Source: an uncultured Bacteroidota bacterium (GTDB lineage: Bacteria > Bacteroidota > Bacteroidia > Chitinophagales > Chitinophagaceae). From it: a stretch of DNA of 9,048 bases. A program made the position numbers and the translations under genes. Position 1 is the first letter of the stretch, and each line of letters begins with the position of its first letter. The stretch is from contig CAIJZF010000040.1 of the NCBI GenBank assembly GCA_903825095.1, positions 1 through 9,048 on the forward strand, read 5' to 3'. Of the stretch, positions 7,337 to 9,048 are shown one piece after another. The notes below the pieces were generated by a model. That model was not told the origin of the DNA and did not search any database. It saw nothing but the letters and a program-made list of their open reading frames with translations.

Positions 7337-8674
7337 TTATAATTTTCCAGTGGCTTTTAATAAGTCTACTTTTGAAATTAAAGCGGTGTAGAGTGCATTC
7401 ATGTAATTATTCTGCGCACTTACTAAATCGGCTTGTGCAGCAGAAATTTCTGTATTAGAACCCGTGCCTGCTTCAAATTTCTTTTTTGTTTGTTGATATA
7501 CATTTTCAGCTAATTGCATATTCTTTTTTTGGAATTGCACCGTAGCTACCGATGACATATAATTTAATTTCGCTTGTGTGATTTCGTTGTCTATATTATT
7601 TTTTAAAGCAACTATTTGATTTTCTATTTGCTTTAATTCAATCTTCGTTCTTTTCACTCTTGCCTCTCTAGCAAAGCCATTGAATAAGGGAAGATTCACG
7701 TTTAAACTTACTAATGAAGTAGTAAACCAGTTGCCACCTTCAAAAAAATCAAATGTAGAACGTTGCGCATTTTTAGAATAAGCCCCAGACATACTTACTG
7801 TAGGTAAATAACTTAATTGATAACGCTTCACATTATAATCTGTTAACTTTCTTACAGCGTTGATGTATTGAAAATCTTTTCTTACGCCATACTGAAAATC
7901 ATTTTCTACTAATACATCGGTACTTAAACTTTGTTCATTAATGACATCAGTCAATTCAAGACTATCTTTCACTGGCATGCCCATTAACATCTTTAATCCC
8001 ATAAAACCAATGGCTACAGCGTTATTTGCTTTAATTTTTTCGGTTTGTAAATTGTTTAATTGAACACTTACTTTATCTACATCTAATTTCTCTGCAAAAC
8101 CATTCTTATACATGATTTGCGCATCTTTAGCTAGTTTATTTAAACGCTCAATATTGGCATCTAAAATGTTTATCTGTGTTTTACTTGCCGATAACTGGTA
8201 GTATATTTTATATATATTCGTTTTAATCGCTTCTTCCGTGACTGCTGCATTTTTTCTTTGCATATCTAAAGAAGTTTCACGTGCTTGTAAGGCTACAAAA
8301 ACTTGACCATCAAAAAGTAATTGTTGAAAATTAGCGCCATAGTTCGCATTGAACTTTGTACCAAACTGAACAGGGATAAAGGTACCTGCTGCGCCGCCAA
8401 ATATTTGTGCGGGTAATAATGAGGTAGGTATTTTTAAATAATCGGTACCACTTACATTTGTTCCAATAGTCGGATAAGCAGCTGCTGCAATTTCTCTATT
8501 GGTTTGCACTTGTACATCTATGGCTAATAAAGAATTTTTTACTTGTACATTATTTTTTTGCGCAAAGGCCACACAATCATTTAATGAAAAAGAATGTAAG
8601 GGTTTAATTTCTGTTTGCGCATAAAGTTGTTGGCTTTGAACAATAACAACTAGTAGGAGGAATAGATATTTCAT
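7337..8674 (-). CDS. TolC-family outer-membrane efflux protein
   Basis: Forms the trimeric outer-membrane channel and periplasmic tunnel through which the RND pump releases its cargo. Residues 1-19 are a signal peptide (Lys2, hydrophobic 4-12, likely cleavage after LYA at 17-19), with no lipobox cysteine. The mature protein shows the two-fold outer-membrane efflux protein repeat. The first unit runs from about 29 to 235 and includes MYKNGFAEKLDVDKVSVQL (188-206). The second runs from about 265 to 445 and includes KKKFEAGTGSNTEISAAQAD (397-416). Both have the helix, G-rich turn, then D/E-rich helix pattern of TolC proteins. The beta-strand region at about 105-125 (FNANYGANFQQLLFDG) and its counterpart at about 316-335 (FTTSLVSLNVNLPLFNGF) end in the LFDG/LFNG turns typical of the membrane barrel. 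At 445 residues, length is normal. The first gene of the pump trio, it begins 26 bases after the regulator stop, with an AT-rich leader and no Shine-Dalgarno motif. Confidence 0.95.
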   Translation of the reverse strand: MKYLFLLLVVIVQSQQLYAQTEIKPLHSFSLNDCVAFAQKNNVQVKNSLLAIDVQVQTNREIAAAAYPTIGTNVSGTDYLKIPTSLLPAQIFGGAAGTFIPVQFGTKFNANYGANFQQLLFDGQVFVALQARETSLDMQRKNAAVTEEAIKTNIYKIYYQLSASKTQINILDANIERLNKLAKDAQIMYKNGFAEKLDVDKVSVQLNNLQTEKIKANNAVAIGFMGLKMLMGMPVKDSLELTDVINEQSLSTDVLVENDFQYGVRKDFQYINAVRKLTDYNVKRYQLSYLPTVSMSGAYSKNAQRSTFDFFEGGNWFTTSLVSLNVNLPLFNGFAREARVKRTKIELKQIENQIVALKNNIDNEITQAKLNYMSSVATVQFQKKNMQLAENVYQQTKKKFEAGTGSNTEISAAQADLVSAQNNYMNALYTALISKVDLLKATGKL

Positions 8675-8700
8675 TTTATATATAATTTTGCTTTTGTATT

Positions 8701-9048
8701 TTATTTTGAATTAGTTAATTTATAGGCGTCCATTAATTTATGACCTTCTAAAGTGGCTACTCCATAAACAAAGTGTTCAATAATTTGTAAGTTCACTTTT
8801 AGCATATCAAATTTGGAAGGATGAAAAACATATATATTAAAAGGAATCAAACTTGTTTCTAATCTGTATTTAGAAAGAATGGTTACATCCACATCTTTTC
8901 TATACAAACCTTCTGCAATGCCTTTTTCTAAATTTTTGCTAATCATAGAAAAAATAAAATCGTCTTTATGGTTTTTAATTTTCTCAAAGGCCAAAGGATA
9001 ATATTTTTCAATCTCAAATAAGGCAAGGGGATTCATTCTATTAAACAT
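8701..9048 (-). CDS. TetR/AcrR-family transcriptional regulator, C-terminal part (cut by the right edge)
   Basis: The last 115 codons of a regulator whose start lies beyond the right edge. The ATG that falls on the window end is most likely an internal methionine, because TetR proteins are about 190-220 residues and the DNA-binding helix-turn-helix at their N-terminus is absent here. What remains is a helical ligand-binding and dimerisation domain: PLALFEIEKYYPLAFEKIKNH, then ISKNLEKGIAEGLYRKDVDV, then VNLQIIEHFVYGVATLEGHKLMDAY. The pattern NLEKGIAEGLYRKDVD followed by a (F/L)YG(I/V)AT segment is typical of TetR regulators found next to efflux operons in Bacteroidota. It is co-oriented with the pump genes, 26 bases upstream of the TolC-family gene, so it probably represses its own operon and is relieved by a pump substrate (inference). 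The promoter and operator should lie to the right of this window. Confidence 0.85.
   Translation of the reverse strand: MFNRMNPLALFEIEKYYPLAFEKIKNHKDDFIFSMISKNLEKGIAEGLYRKDVDVTILSKYRLETSLIPFNIYVFHPSKFDMLKVNLQIIEHFVYGVATLEGHKLMDAYKLTNSK

Larger units (their letters stand above)
1357..9048 (-). other. Probable transcription unit: tetR-tolC-adaptor-RND-galM
   Basis: Five minus-strand genes follow each other with gaps of 26, 36, 28 and 21 bases. None of the gaps contains a GC-rich hairpin with a T-tract on the minus strand, nor a recognisable Bacteroidota promoter (TTG about 20-25 bases before TAnnTTTG) reading in the gene direction. This supports one long message starting beyond the right edge. 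The regulator plus three pump genes form a standard efflux operon; inclusion of galM rests only on the short gap and the shared strand. Confidence 0.65.

Noticed and set aside
7068..7391. A 107-codon plus-strand reading frame across the adaptor start and the adaptor-TolC gap
   Set aside because: It is antisense to the adaptor signal peptide and coiled coil; its hydrophobic stretch is the complement of coding sequence, with no supporting signal.
8683..8690. TAATTTTG, a match to the Bacteroidota -7 element (TAnnTTTG) on the plus strand
   Set aside because: It would drive transcription into the antisense of the regulator gene, and such a match is expected by chance in an AT-rich gap.

Overview
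The window is a compact, AT-rich bacterial chromosome segment. It most likely comes from a member of the Bacteroidota; a Chitinophagia or Sphingobacteriia relative is a guess from protein style only. The reasons are lipoprotein-anchored sugar mutarotase and efflux adaptor proteins of the type common in that phylum, a TetR C-terminal domain and an RND permease of the Bacteroidota style, AT-rich gaps, and start codons preceded by A-rich leaders with no Shine-Dalgarno motif. Coding density is very high. The longest gap between genes is 42 bases, so no stretch lacks a gene.

Left part, plus strand: the last 37 codons of a class I/II PLP aminotransferase (YbdL/methionine aminotransferase type) enter from the left edge. 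They are followed after 24 bases by a complete galactokinase gene (galK, 139-1314). The two are probably co-transcribed. A 42-base gap with weak AT-rich hairpins separates galK from a convergent minus-strand block.

Right part, minus strand, read from right to left: the C-terminal part of a TetR/AcrR-family regulator (cut by the right edge), a TolC-family outer-membrane efflux protein, a lipoprotein periplasmic adaptor, a 1197-residue RND inner-membrane permease, and a lipoprotein aldose 1-epimerase (galM). Gaps are 26, 36, 28 and 21 bases with no evident terminator, so all five may form one transcription unit. The three central genes make a complete tripartite proton-driven efflux pump. The regulator next to it is its likely local repressor. 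galM appears to be the last gene of this unit, and its pathway partner galK lies tail-to-tail against it. GalM (beta- to alpha-galactose, at the membrane or periplasmic face) and GalK (alpha-galactose to galactose-1-phosphate, cytoplasm) are consecutive Leloir steps; galT, galE and a sugar transporter are not in the window.

I found no RNA genes, mobile elements, CRISPR arrays or riboswitches. I see no convincing new biological system. The points worth a second look are the operon position of galM, the extra membrane segments in the RND permease, a substituted residue next to the GalK catalytic aspartate, and the N-terminal coiled coil of the adaptor.
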